Below, piece after piece: positions 10,249 to 20,600 of a DNA stretch of 64,000 nt; the stretch's first letter is position 1; each line of letters starts with the position of its first letter. The stretch is taken from NCBI GenBank assembly GCA_033060915.1, contig CM065388.1:22184001-22248000 (forward strand). Direction: 5' to 3'. The notes below the pieces were generated by a model. The model had not been told where the DNA came from and ran no database searches. It was given only the letters and a program-made list of their open reading frames with translations. Origin of the DNA: Euryodendron excelsum. Its lineage: Eukaryota > Streptophyta > Magnoliopsida > Ericales > Pentaphylacaceae. The translations under genes and the position numbers were made by a program.

Positions 10249-11566
10249 AATAGATTTTATAACAACTGTTTTCAAGTCCTGGCTGAAGATTATCAAAGAC
10301 CATATCAATCTTTCATAATTCTTTTCAGAACTATCAACCAAGGACAAGATTTTTCTCTAGAAGAAATTCTAGACAAAACCATTTTGATAATCAAGCTCAA
10401 TACTTTTAACCCAAAGTTTTTGAAAACGTTGTTAAACCAAAGACAAGAGTCACTTGGGTTAGAAAGTCAAACTTGCATCCTTGTGTTGATGTGTATGCTA
10501 ACCCTCTAGATTGCCATAGGAAATATGTAGAGGCTAGTCTAGCCAAATGATGCTTGAGTTTTTCATAACCTAGGATTTGAATGCTTCATGTTTATTCTTC
10601 CGATCCTAGTGTTATGATCCCTTTTGTAATTTTGTTTATCTTTTGTTATATTGCTATTTGTTTTTATTAAAACACAAAAAAAAAAAAATAATTGTTGTAG
10701 ATTCAAAAGAAATTTTATGCAGTCATGACCAAGGAAAAGGCTACCTATGAGTGTAGAGTGAAAGCTACTATAGACGTTCGTCGAAATGTGCAACTTGGTT
10801 TGAAGCGTTATAGAGAATGCTACCTTACTCACTAGAGTGAAAGCCGTCTTCAGCCTCAAAAGAGTGAGCTACTAAGACGTGTTATGCATTTGAGGGGGAG
10901 CCTTTACATTTTTGAAAATTAAGCTTTGATTGGTTTTTAACCGGTTTGATTTTCATGCTAAATGATATCTCTTGTGAGTTCTTGATTCAAGTACTCAAAA
11001 ATATGATTTTGATCTTAAGGCTTGATCCTGCTCTTCTTGATGCTCACACACTCACTTTGTCATTTGGTTATGACTCATCATCTTGTTAAAAACTTAATGT
11101 GATCTTCATCATGGACAAGTCTTTATGAACTTGAGTACTTGATATGTGTGTTTAGGCTCTTGCCATATGAATCTATTTTATAGGTTTCTTAAAATTTGTG
11201 ATCATCAAGTCATTTATATGTTTTTGTATATATTCATTTAAATCTTGTAGTTGCATTTTGTGTCAAAATGGGGGAGAAATATTTTATTTAGTGCCTTGTT
11301 TGTTTTTGAATGATTAATGGTTCATTTTAATTTTGCTTGGTGTTTATGCATGTGCTGAGAGGAGTATATCATTGTAGTGTTGGTTGAGAGGGAGTAATAT
11401 TGCTTGCTTTCCATTTTACCTCTCCATTTACACTTGATCTTGTGCTAAGGTTTTATCACCAGGTGAGTTGCTTAGGCTATAAAGAGTGGAGGTTGGTCCT
11501 TTTCTTATATGTTTTGGGGTTATGAGTGTTTTTAATGTAATCTTTGGGTTTTGTCACAAAATGGGC
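10249..11566 (+). other. Non-coding interior of the gag-only element
   Basis: A short degraded tail of gag-like reading (KTRVTWVRKSNLHP near 10,440) is followed by AT-rich DNA with an A-run at 10,673-10,690 and a second polypurine-like TTTGAGGGGGAG near 10,888. I see no pol domain on either strand, so the space where pol should be is missing rather than merely decayed. Confidence 0.7.
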
Positions 11567-11578
11567 AAAGGGGGAGAT
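11567..11578 (+). promoter_or_regulatory. Polypurine tract of the copia element
   Basis: AAAGGGGGAGAT immediately before the TG of the 3' LTR, the plus-strand priming site. The counterpart in unit II is at 41,074-41,085. Confidence 0.85.
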
Positions 11579-13018
11579 TGTTACAAAAATTGACTCATTT
11601 TGTGCCATGTAAATTGAGAGCTAAAATCTTTTTTTGTCTTATGTAAGTCTTGAGTGTATTGATCACTTTGTAATGAACTTAGATGTTAGGATTTTGCCTC
11701 CATAAAGCCACAAGGGAAAAATCAACAACAGCTAAATGAATTTTGAGAAGTTGGGAATCTGCCTCTAGCGATCAATTCTCTTCTACCTGGTTTTTAGCTA
11801 TGATATGTTTCGAATTTGAAGATGCTCATTGAGGAAGAGTTGTAGATCTTCGAGTTTTCTTTTCAAAGAACTTTGAATCTCATCAATCCAATAGCTGAGT
11901 AAAAAGTTACAGCCACAATACTAAAAACTACACCATAGACTACGCCATGGCACACTTTGATCGCGCTGTAGCGCATTCACCTCAACAAAAATATTCAAGA
12001 GGCAATGACATGCACCATCAGGAGCACTAAATTGCACCATGGCGCACTAGAACAGTTTTTTGGCTCGGAATCTGCTTTCTAGCCTAGCACTAAAAAGCTA
12101 AAAAGTAGTTTTAGCCCATTAAGAAACATATGAGAACATGTGGCAAGAATCTTAGTTGGTATGGACTCAACAAGAAATATTCTTTTACAAGCATGTATCA
12201 TATATACATCTTGCCCATACACTTGTGCACATGGAAATCAGCTTGCCTATACACTTGTGCACATGAGGATCAAATTTGCCCATACATTTGTGCACATGGA
12301 AATCAACTTGCCTATACACTTGTGCACATGAGGATCAAACTTGCCCATACACTTATGCACATGGGGATCAAAAGGAGAAAGATTCTAGGGGTTTCTTCTT
12401 CAACCAACAAGGGCTTGTAGTAGTTGCCATAATATATATATATAGAAGAGATTCAAGTGGGTTGTAAGAAAGTATAGAGAGAGAATAGATTCAAGTAAAT
12501 TGTGTGTGCACTCTCCCACTTAAAGTCTTCTACTTCATATGTTAAAAGTCTACATGTTCTAAGAGGACTATTTATCATTCGTTCCTTTATACCATCAAAG
12601 AGAATAGAGTAGTTTGTGGTGATTCAAGTTGCTAGATCGAAGCTCTTCATCGTGGACTCGGTGGAGAATCAAGTGTTGGAATGAGTTTGTGGATTCGGAT
12701 GGTGTACAAGCTTCAAGGTTTAAGGTTCAAACCTAATTGTGGATTCAACGGTATGAAAGGGTTGTAAGCATTCTTGTACTTTGTTCCTTATATAGTGCTT
12801 GATTGGAGTTAGACTAGGTCCCGTGGTTTTCTCCCGGAAGGATTTCCACGCTAAAAATCTTATGTGTTGATGGTTGTGCGTTTTGATTTCTATTTATGGT
12901 TTACTTTAGATTAATCATTGCTAACATTTGCTTAAAAGTTGAGTAAAGACCTACTCACACCCCTCTAGATCCTTTTTAGGATATAAATCCATATTACCAA
13001 GAACACCTGGCTTTTTCA
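11579..13018 (+). repeat. 3' LTR of the copia gag-only element
   Basis: 1,440 bp, TG...TTTTCA, collinear with the 5' LTR at 7,005-8,374 and with the unit II copy at 41,086-42,526 (offset 29,507). Contains five copies of the 32-bp repeat (12,210-12,370). Confidence 0.9.
12210..12370 (+). repeat. 32-bp tandem repeat, 5 copies, copia 3' LTR
   Basis: Same motif as 7,635-7,731 but five units, alternating CATGGAAATCA and CATGAGGATCA ends, which suggests duplication of a two-unit block. Reading across it gives repetitive CTWKS/HMRIK peptides with no coding meaning. Confidence 0.88.
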
Positions 13019-13502
13019 CCTTTTATAGACATAAGAAATACATTATGATATCCTCCACTATGCATTCCATTATTGCATCCCAATTGCATTCCATAATGCA
13101 TCCCACTTACATTCCATTCAGTTCATGTCTTCCTTGTTGGCTACATGTTTCATTTGCATTTATTTCATTTATATGTTTTGTCTTTGCTTTCCCTCGCATA
13201 CCTACACACACACACACATACACACACATATATATATACTATATAATATCATTTACATATATATACTCAATATTAATTATAATTCGTGTGCAAGACTGCT
13301 CTATTTTGTTCGATTTTAGCTGTGAATTTACAAAAAACACAAAAAATATAAAGAAATATCAAAATTCTATTAAAATGATAAATAATGTGTAATTAATTCC
13401 TACCAATAGCTTACAATTAGGGACTTTGATTGTACTTTTTAGAGTACAATCACACCCATCCACCATCATTAGTTGTGTGTTATGTTCATATGTGCATGTT
13501 GT
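13019..13502. other. Unique-looking spacer with a CA/TA microsatellite
   Basis: AT-rich, no coding frame supported on either strand. Short GCATTCC/GCATCCC repeats occur around 13,060-13,115, an interrupted (AC)n at 13,204-13,228 and TATATATA at 13,229-13,238. The segment sits directly upstream (minus strand: downstream) of the gene fragment and may be intron of it. The counterpart is 42,527-43,021. Confidence 0.5.
13204..13238. repeat. Interrupted (AC)n/(TA)n microsatellite
   Basis: AC repeats broken by one TA, followed by TA repeats. The unit II allele (42,703-42,758) has a longer, uninterrupted AC run of about 19 units. Confidence 0.95.
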
Positions 13503-14205
13503 CAAGGGCGGAGCTAGAATTTTGATTTGCCTTGGGCTATGTCAAAATTTAATGGATTACAAAAAACAAAATTTATAGAACATGTATAAACCAAACAATT
13601 TTACAATTAATATGTAACAAAAGTGTATATAAACAGGTAAATCCTCAAAAATATTCAACGAAAAGTACCTATTAAAGTTGTGCACGACTATTCTTCATAG
13701 ATTAGAAATCATCTATTATCGAATCTAAATCTATAGGTTCAGAAAGTTCCCTTTCAAACTTGTGACCAAAGATCACGGGAGTCTGCTCATCTCCTTGTCT
13801 CTTTCGAATTTGTACTATGGGAAAAAAGCGTAAGGTCAAAACCTAATTTAATGGGGTTAATTGGGTTTTTTTTCCTCTAAGAAATTAATAAAAAAATATG
13901 TATAGTTAGACAACAACATAAAGCATGTTAAATAATTCTTTTAATGGTTAGATTGCAGCTCTACCTCTTTCCTAGGGCACTTTTTTAATAGTTAATTAAT
14001 TAATTTAGTTTTTATTGAGTTTAAGAATTAAGATTGAAATAGATTGTGTCAGGTAATTAGGCTGAGCAATAAAATAAAAGGTGTTAGACTGAGCAATAAA
14101 AATAAGTGGGTTGAACAATATTGAAGTAGGATAAACCTGAATATTAAAAAAATCTGAACATAAATAGAAGTTGGGCGGGTAGCCTTTGGCATCCCTCCGC
14201 CCTTG
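13503..14205. mobile_element. Non-autonomous hAT-like DNA transposon, unit I (703 bp)
   Basis: Terminal inverted repeats CAAGGGCGGAG (13,503-13,513) and CTCCGCCCTTG (14,195-14,205), flanked by a perfect 8-bp target duplication CATGTTGT (13,495-13,502 and 14,206-14,213). An 8-bp duplication and CA(A/G)GGGCGGA-type ends are characteristic of hAT superfamily elements of the Tip100 kind. The interior is AT-rich with no transposase motif, so it would need a transposase in trans. It lies inside or beside a host gene fragment. Confidence 0.8.
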
Positions 14206-14213
14206 CATGTTGT

Positions 14214-14940
14214 TTAATCATATCGTTCTTGATTGTCTTTTTCTTACCCTGTTTGATTTCATGTTCTTGATAATAACTTTATTAACCCTTATCCTGCTAC
14301 CATTTTTTTCTTGTGTTTTGGACCAGTTGGCTCGATCATTTTCTTCATAAATAAAGTGATATGTCTAAGGTCTTTGGGTAATGGAGGTTGGTCATCATCA
14401 TCGTCAAATTTATCAGCTTTAGCAGCTCCTTTTACCGTCGGTCGATCCAATCCCAAACCCAATTCAAAGCGATTAATGCATTTCACTGAACAGCTTTATG
14501 GAGTGCCATTTTTTTGTCTTTTCACAGTAGGCAATATTTGCATTCTTCAACCTCTATACCTAATTTATACTCCAATATTGACTGGAAAGTTGATTCAATT
14601 AGGACCACATGTCTGGCTTTAGCCAACGATTACCGTTCACACTCTGTCAGTTCATCTGTAACAAAAATTCCCAGAAAGGCAGAGATAATATTGTGTTGAC
14701 TTATGTTATAAGGTGCATAGCAATTACTTTTTGGTCAGTTTAATAGATAATTCTTACATCAATGGTGATTTGTTTGTTGTTTTCACATAATTTCAAGATA
14801 AGAGGATTTCAACTACCCTTTGGCCATCTAGCTTTAAGTGCCCGTGGTGGAGAAGGGATCTTGGGTTTGGGATTGGGGAAGGGGGTTCTTAGGGCTGCTA
14901 TGGCGATGGGCGTGGTGATGATGGTGGGGCAAAAACTGTA
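14214..14940 (-). pseudogene. Broken minus-strand gene fragment, possibly plastid-targeted, unit I
   Basis: I do not recognise the gene. Three minus-strand segments look exon-like. Around 14,820-14,930 a Pro/Ser/Ala-rich reading (TPFPNPKPKIPSPPRALKAR) resembles a plastid transit peptide, but its presumed start codon is ACG here and ATG in unit II. Around 14,530-14,700 LAKARHVVLIESTFQSILEY is followed by Cys-containing ECKYC. At 14,289-14,486 there is an acidic-then-basic run (KADKFDDDDDQPPLP, then a Lys-rich GPKHKKK) that stops at TAA where unit II has CAA. A donor-like GGTAAGA lies just beyond it. Stops and frameshifts break all three. The copies at 43,740-44,478 share this layout only because the region is duplicated, so conservation is weak evidence. 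Confidence 0.4.
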
Positions 14941-15710
14941 AAGAGGCAAGGGCAAAGAGCATCAATTGTAGTGATAATTGTATACATATGCATGTATTGA
15001 TGTACACACACATATTGTAGGAAAATATAGATGGGGTATACAGAATACCTTATGTGGATAACAATACGATGTGTGGATCCTCTTGCTTGCTTTATGAGCC
15101 TTTTGCGCAACACGTGTAATACGCCACCAATCAATCCAAGATCTCCTTTGTGTCTTCCTCGTCATACAGTAGGGGGCTACTAGAGTCCAATACGAAGAAC
15201 ATACGTTCCAAATCCTGAGGTACTAAGATGGTAACCCTAAAGAGAACTAGAGAGAGAAAGTAATCTAGAGAGAGAGTCTTTATCTAATAATACGTAAGTT
15301 CTTTTCTTGATACAATCTGTGTATAATAAATATACACCATGATAAAGATAAACCCACTTATCTTTATCTTCTAGGAGTCCAAATATGATAATGATAACTC
15401 ATTATCTCCTTATCAATAGGAGGTGAAATATATACTGAATATATATCCATGTGCCCATGTGGACATACCGTGGGCCCCATGCAACATCTCCCACTTGGAC
15501 ACAAAGGGCATCAATAATCTCATCTCATAAATCTCTCATCTTGTTCAACTCCTCATACATGAAATGGAACGTGCGACAGACAAGAAACGTACCGATGAGG
15601 AATGTTATATTAAGTTACCATTTAACTAACATAACACTACAACTCAGTCATCTCATGTATACCCCAAATCACCAAACTACACCAAATCTTACACCTCTAA
15701 CCCCTTCTAT
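14941..15710. other. Host repeat DNA left of LTR D (part Q1), unit I
   Basis: AT-rich with AGAGAG-rich stretches (15,241-15,280). From about 15,470 it carries CATCTCCCACTTGGACAC, a phrase I associate with copia-type LTR/leader DNA in plants (from memory, low confidence). It continues across LTR D at 25,490. The last five bases TCTAT (15,706-15,710) are the decayed left target duplication; E shows the original CCTGT. Confidence 0.45.
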
Positions 15711-17237
15711 TATAAGCACCCCATTTTTTCCCGCTCGGCGGTCTCCAGTCCGTCTAGGCTGGTATTCAAGTTAATATGGACATATTCTAGTTCAAAGAAG
15801 TTTCCTAGATATAATCCCGTCAATTGATCTCTTTGTGGGCCCAACAGAGGTAAAATGACCAAAGTGCCCTTGGGGCATTGGTCGGTCCAATTGCAGTGGG
15901 CATGTCTTTTCGAAGATGGTAAGTCCCCGTTTTAATCTCAAATCCAATTTCAAGTTCAATTTCAATTCTAATCAAATCCAGCACACCTTTCGAGAAAGTT
16001 AATTTCTCAAGGTGGTAAGTCCATCTTGTTCGACACGTTTTTGAAGAGAACTCTTTGGAACCGTAAGTCCCTTTAAACTAGTCGACTAGGATGAGACCTC
16101 AAGTCCCCGAGATGGTAGAACGGTCCACCTTTGGCGCCTGCTAGCCCGCCAATGAAGAATGTCCTTTTCAGCACACCTTTTGAAAAAGGTGATTCCTCAG
16201 GCGATAAGTCCACCTAGCAGCTTCCCGAGATCAAGCAATCTCTAGAATGATCACGAACTGTTAGAGTAACGGAAGTATTCGTAAACATCGCAACCGTCAG
16301 AGTGGTGGAAACACTCGTAAACATGTCGACATTGGGAATTGCAAATAAATCCCCATGTCACGAGACCACCATCAGAGTGACGGAAACACTCAAAACCCAG
16401 GTCAACACTAGTGCCTACTGCCCACTCCGGTGAAAAATGACCAAATTGCTGCTAGGGCTATTTTCATCACATTTCTTGAGAAAGTACCTTAGTCCTCAGA
16501 ACTGTAATTCCACCTTTCCAGGGTCCTCCCAAAGACGATCCGGCATGATTAGGTGCCTTCCAGGTTGTTTTGGGCCAATTTCGAGACCCTCTAGTCAAGA
16601 TGACCATTTTGCCCCTAGGCATCCGAGCGCCCCGAGAACCACATCGACTCTGGGTATCAAACCGGTAACCTCCCAAGGATGTTTCTGATAGTATCTCTAG
16701 CCTTCTGATACATTTCTAGGTCATTCTGAGTCAATTCTGGCAAACCTAGTGTAAAATGACCGTTTTACCCTTAGTGGGTTAGTCATCTCTTCCAACCACA
16801 CCGGCTCTAGGAATCAAACTAGTAACCTCCTAGAACATTCAAGGTAATGTTTTCAAGTCTTGAGTCTGGGATATTCCAAGTCTATCCTGGCAGCTTTCTG
16901 GCTCGATTAACCGTTTTGCTCCTAATGGCCCGGTCAGCCCTTCTAACAAATGATGACATCGTTCTTCAAGTCTACTAACCCCAAGACACTATTCTAAGGG
17001 TTTCTGTCCCTTTCTAGCCCTCTGCGCCATTCCCGATCCGCCAAATTATTCCCTGACCTTCCGGAGTCACTCCTAGTGAAGTCAGGCTAAAAATTGCATG
17101 GTAGTCACTAGTATAGACACCCAAATCTTCTGAAGATACGTTGCTTACCGATCGTAAAAATTTCCTGAGTGGCTGGCGCTACTAGGAGGAAATTTTGCCT
17201 GGCGCCACTACAACAGGCGCTAGGTCAATCTTCTATC

Positions 17238-17245
17238 TATAAATA
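17238..17245 (+). promoter_or_regulatory. TATA box of LTR D
   Basis: TATAAATA in CTATAAATACAGAGCC, collinear with the box of A. Confidence 0.72.
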
Positions 17246-17644
17246 CAGAGCCTCCTCCAGCGTGAAAAAGGTCCGCAAACTGAGTCCAACAAATCTGCTC
17301 TTCAATATACAGAGCTCGAAGTCTTTCCAAACCCTAGTTCCCTTTAGGTTCTTCAAACCCTAGCCTCCATATACAAACCCTAGCCTCTATACACTTAACC
17401 CTAGCATACATACACTCATATACTAGCATTCAAAGCCTCCATTGAAGACTTGAAGTACTGCAACTTGGAAGCTCTTGAAGACCAAGCCAAAGCAAGCTTT
17501 CGAAGACCAAAGTAAAACAAAGCAAAGCAAGCAAAATAAATAAAGAAACAAGGTAGGGTTTCTATTTACGATTACGCAATTCCCCCCTCTCTTCTCTCTC
17601 CTAACCCACTTGGGTTTTCTTCTATTTTAATCCCCCATCTTCTA

Positions 17645-17656
17645 CCCCCCCCCCCC
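17645..17656. repeat. C12 homopolymer in LTR D
   Basis: Twelve C. The same place in E has seventeen (47,185-47,201), and A and B have seven or fewer. Confidence 0.95.
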
Positions 17657-20600
17657 TTCTTGAATGCTTGAAACAAGGGACTCCTCGGTTCATGTATAGG
17701 ATTAGGCTATTAAAAGTCACCATGTCGGGGGCTTTCTTTTAGTCTAACCGAAGACCACATGAGTTCGGCCCCCTTGATTATGTGGTGAAGCTTTTACCCT
17801 TGTATGTTCACGACCCCAACTTGCATTGTGCATATCATGATCATGTGTCTCTCCAAAATTTGTTTTCAAACTTGTTTTCAAAACTTGCAGCAAAATCGTT
17901 TTCAAAACTTGTGTTAAAATCTTCTTCTTCAAAACTTGTTTTCGAAACCACAATCCTAAGGTGATTCTAGCCATTCTATGGTTAGGGTTACTTTAGGAAA
18001 GTGTTATATTTAAAGTGATTATTATGGTCCATATTTTCAAATATTTTTTGTTTTCAAAACCATCATCCTAGAATGGTTCTAATCCCTCTATAGTTAGAAT
18101 CATTTTAGGAAAGTGGGATATTTTTAGAAATTTACAAAAGTTCATATTCCGATCTCTTTCCAAACTTCTTTCTCAATCTATTTCCCAAAACGCTTTTCAA
18201 AATTTCCTCCTAAAAGCTCTCTTTCCAAAAGTTTCGCTTTTCAAAAATCCCTCTCCAAAATCTCTTTTCAAATCTACTTTCTAAAATTTCTTCTCCAATA
18301 TACTTTCTAAAAACTCTCTCCAATCTCCTTTCCAAAATTGCTTTCTAAAAATTCCTTTCACAAAACTCATTTTCCTAAAAACTCTTTTCAAACTCCTTCC
18401 CAAAAGCTCTCTTGAAAAATCCACCTTCTAAAGCTTCTTTTCAAATCCCTTTCCTAAAAAGTTCTCTTTCCAAAAAGCCCTCTTGCCAATAACTCTCTTA
18501 AAGTTTTACTTTCCAAGGTCTCATTTCCAAAACTCTTTCAAGTTTACTTTCTAAAAATTCTTTGTTAAAAATCTCATTCTAAAAATCTTCCATCCCAAAA
18601 AGATCTACTTTCCAAAAACTCTTTACCTTGGAGTCCAAGTCAAGCCCTAGAACCATTATTAGGAAACTCTAATTTCCAATTTCATTTTATACATCAAACT
18701 TTGGGTTACTAAATTCTATTTTCTACATCAAAATTATATATTTCCAAACCCTATTTTCTGCACCAAAATCTAGGATTATTAAAACTTCATCTTTCTAATT
18801 CTATGTCAAATTATATCCTCCATTTTAGGAAACCAAATTCAATCTCCTATTTTGGAAACTAGATCCAATTCTCTATTTTTTGGAAATGAAATCAAATCAC
18901 CTCCTTTTAGAAATAAAGTCCAATCTTTTGTTTTAGAAAATAGGAGTCTCAATCTTTCCTAATCCAATCCTTCCTAATCTCATACCTTCCTAAATCTTAG
19001 GTTTCCAAAACTTGAACTTTCAAATCTTTCCTTAAATTTTAAGCTTCTTAATCTTCCTAATTCCAATATTTCCTAATTTCATACCTTTCCAAATTTCAAC
19101 TTTACAAATCTAATTTTTCAAATCTTTCTTATACTCAAATCTTTCATAATTTCAAGTATTTCTAAAACTCAAATTTTGAATCTTTCTAAAATTCTAAACT
19201 TTCTAAATTTCAAATCTTTCCAAATCCCAAACTTTATAAATTCAAAACTTTCTTAAGTTAAACTTTCTAAATTCAAAACTTTCCAATTTCAAAACCCTTC
19301 CTATTTTGAAATCTTTCCTAAAATGAAACTTTCCTAAAACTGAACTTTCCTATTTTGAAACTTTCCTAATTCAAACATTTTCTAAATCTAATCTTTCCTT
19401 AATCTTCCAAGTCCAACATTCGAGTCAAATCTTTTCTAAAACCCTTCCAAGTCAAGTCTAATTTTTCTTAAACCTCAAGTCTTTCGTAAGTTCCATCTTT
19501 CCTAAGTTTAGGTTTCCTAAATCTAAGCTTTCCAAAACCAATCTTTTCAAATCTTCCAACCAAAATTCAAATTCCAACTCAAATTCTTTTTTCCAATCAA
19601 ACCTTCTATTTTCTATCAGACTATTGTCCGAATTACGACTAACCGGATTCTTAACAAAGGGATACGTAGGCAACCTTCATGAGTGCGGTCATAAATTTTA
19701 TCAAATCTCTAATTCCACGACTGTCGCGCCCAGATTTTTCACACTCGAAGAATACACACACAAGCGTAAAAAATACTGTACTCTCTCGTTAGAACTCATC
19801 CTCCTAGAAGAATGAGTGCGACTAGGTTTGAATTGAAAATAGATTTGAATAAAGGGCTTTTGGAAAAAGTTTGGAGTCACCACCTAACTTGATTAAGGTG
19901 AGTTAGGTCACCTAAAAACTAAACAAAATCCGAAAACTACACTTAGGGTTTTGGAAAATGATTTTGAAAATATCTCCTCAAGAGAGGGTTTTTAAGAAAA
20001 CGGGTTGTTTAGCAACCCTTGGAAAATATTTAAGCCCTTTTTGAAAAATAACTCCGTTTTTGGTCTTTGAAATCAGTGATCTAGATTCGGAGGTTGGTTA
20101 CGTGTAGAGAAAACGCACTAAGCCATCACCCTACCCTGCCCTTGCAATACCTACATGTCTATTTAGCCTGGATTCACCTGTGAGAGTCTTCAACTAACCA
20201 ATGTTCAATCCTATCCACTTTGACAAAGAAATTTTTAAAAACAAATTTAACATGATGCATGATATGCAAGTGCAAGAAAAGAGAATTGAAAAATAGATTT
20301 GGAAAAAAATTGATTTGATTTGAAAAGAAAGATATAGAAGTTTGAATTTGGAAATAAGGTTTTAGAAATTGAAAATAGAGATTTGAAAATAGAAATTTAG
20401 AATTGGAAGTTTGAAAATAGATTAGAGATTTGGAAAGATTTTGTAGAAATAGAAACTTGAAAAATGTTGTGACCGCACCCATGAGAGTTGCCTACGTATC
20501 CTTTTGAAGAAATCAGGTCAGTCGTAGTTCGGACAAGAGTCCGATAGAAAACAAAAAGTTTGATTGGAAAAATAAATTGAATTGAAATTTGGATTTGATT

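Larger units (their letters stand above)
7005..13018 (+). mobile_element. Gag-only Ty1/copia-type retrotransposon (6.0 kb)
   Basis: A complete structure in plus orientation: 5' LTR 7,005-8,374, PBS, a gag region of about 8,457-10,250, non-coding DNA, polypurine tract, and 3' LTR 11,579-13,018. Both LTRs begin TGTTA and end TTTTCA. The flanks are TCTTT (7,000-7,004) and CCTTT (13,019-13,023), a 5-bp duplication with one mismatch. Only 3.2 kb lies between the LTRs, and no protease, integrase, RT or RNase H is visible. It therefore looks like a non-autonomous gag-only element, comparable to the plant class called TR-GAG. All frames carry stops. Unit II keeps only its 3' ~1.6 kb. Confidence 0.88.

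Noticed and set aside
12130..12467. Overlapping 63-96-codon frames in three phases
   Set aside because: They translate the 32-bp tandem repeat of the copia LTR.
14311..14622. Plus-strand 103-codon frame, longer (129 codons) in unit II at 43,837-44,226
   Set aside because: It starts at TTG, the two units differ by a frameshift near 14,515, and the minus strand reads more like protein. Treated as the antisense of the gene fragment.
20174..20482. 102-codon minus-strand frame with similar frames at 26,764, 50,708 and 58,562 that could pass for hydrophobic membrane proteins
   Set aside because: Same low-complexity tract in reverse-oriented LTRs; the Phe/Leu/Ser-rich text comes from TTTCCAAA-like repeats.
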